From Frankiaceae bacterium (GTDB taxonomy: Bacteria; Actinomycetota; Actinomycetes; JAFAQI01), in assembly GCA_030840615.1 (NCBI GenBank), contig JAVEEE010000322.1, forward strand, positions 1 to 5,671: DNA of 5,671 bases, written 5' to 3'. Each line of letters begins with the position of its first letter. Position 1 is the first letter of the stretch. Position numbers and translations under genes: made by a program. Below, piece by piece: positions 5,655 through 5,671 of the stretch. Below the pieces are notes generated by a model. It made no database searches, had not been told where the DNA came from, and saw only the letters and a program-made list of their open reading frames with translations.

Positions 5655-5671
5655 TCGCCGTACGCCGGTGG

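Noticed and set aside
1..5671. Mobile elements, CRISPR arrays, tRNA/rRNA genes, riboswitches
   Set aside because: No transposase, repeat-spacer pattern, tRNA-like cloverleaf or conserved RNA motif was seen on either strand by eye.

Overview
The window is GC-rich throughout, with strong G/C preference at third codon positions, GTG and TTG starts mixed with ATG, and an F420-type luciferase-like oxidoreductase next to a FadE-like acyl-CoA dehydrogenase. This points to a high-GC actinomycete (Actinomycetota). The genus cannot be read from the sequence. Both ends cut into genes, so this is a fragment of a larger replicon.

Left block, 1-2871: a four-part OpuC/ProU/OsmF-type ABC importer for quaternary-ammonium compounds or other compatible solutes. 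A truncated ATPase gene reads leftward from 405. Two permease genes (410-1093 and 1104-1802) and a lipoprotein substrate-binding gene (1915-2871) read rightward. Together they would form an SBP plus two TMDs plus an ATPase dimer at the plasma membrane. The odd feature is the layout: the ATPase is divergent from the other three, and only 4 bp separate the two start codons. Each transcript must therefore start inside, or at the very edge of, the opposing gene. The two permease genes are joined by a five-codon mini-ORF that overlaps the stop of one and the start of the other by 4 nt each.

Right block, 5671-2908, all on the minus strand and tightly spaced: an acyl-CoA dehydrogenase (5654-4548, possibly the C-terminal part of a longer protein), a luciferase-like, probably F420-dependent oxidoreductase (4520-3507), and a DUF1684 protein (3501-2908). 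Gaps of 27 and 5 nt suggest one operon transcribed in that order. The dehydrogenase implies acyl-CoA or lipid/steroid side-chain catabolism, but the substrates are unknown. The two blocks converge across a 36-bp gap with no convincing terminator.

Nothing here looks like a mobile element, CRISPR array, RNA gene or a clearly new defence or biosynthetic system. The points most worth a second look are the zero-gap divergent transporter, the mini-ORF relay, and the active-site arrangement of the dehydrogenase (glutamate at the LCAD/IVD position, not the MCAD position).
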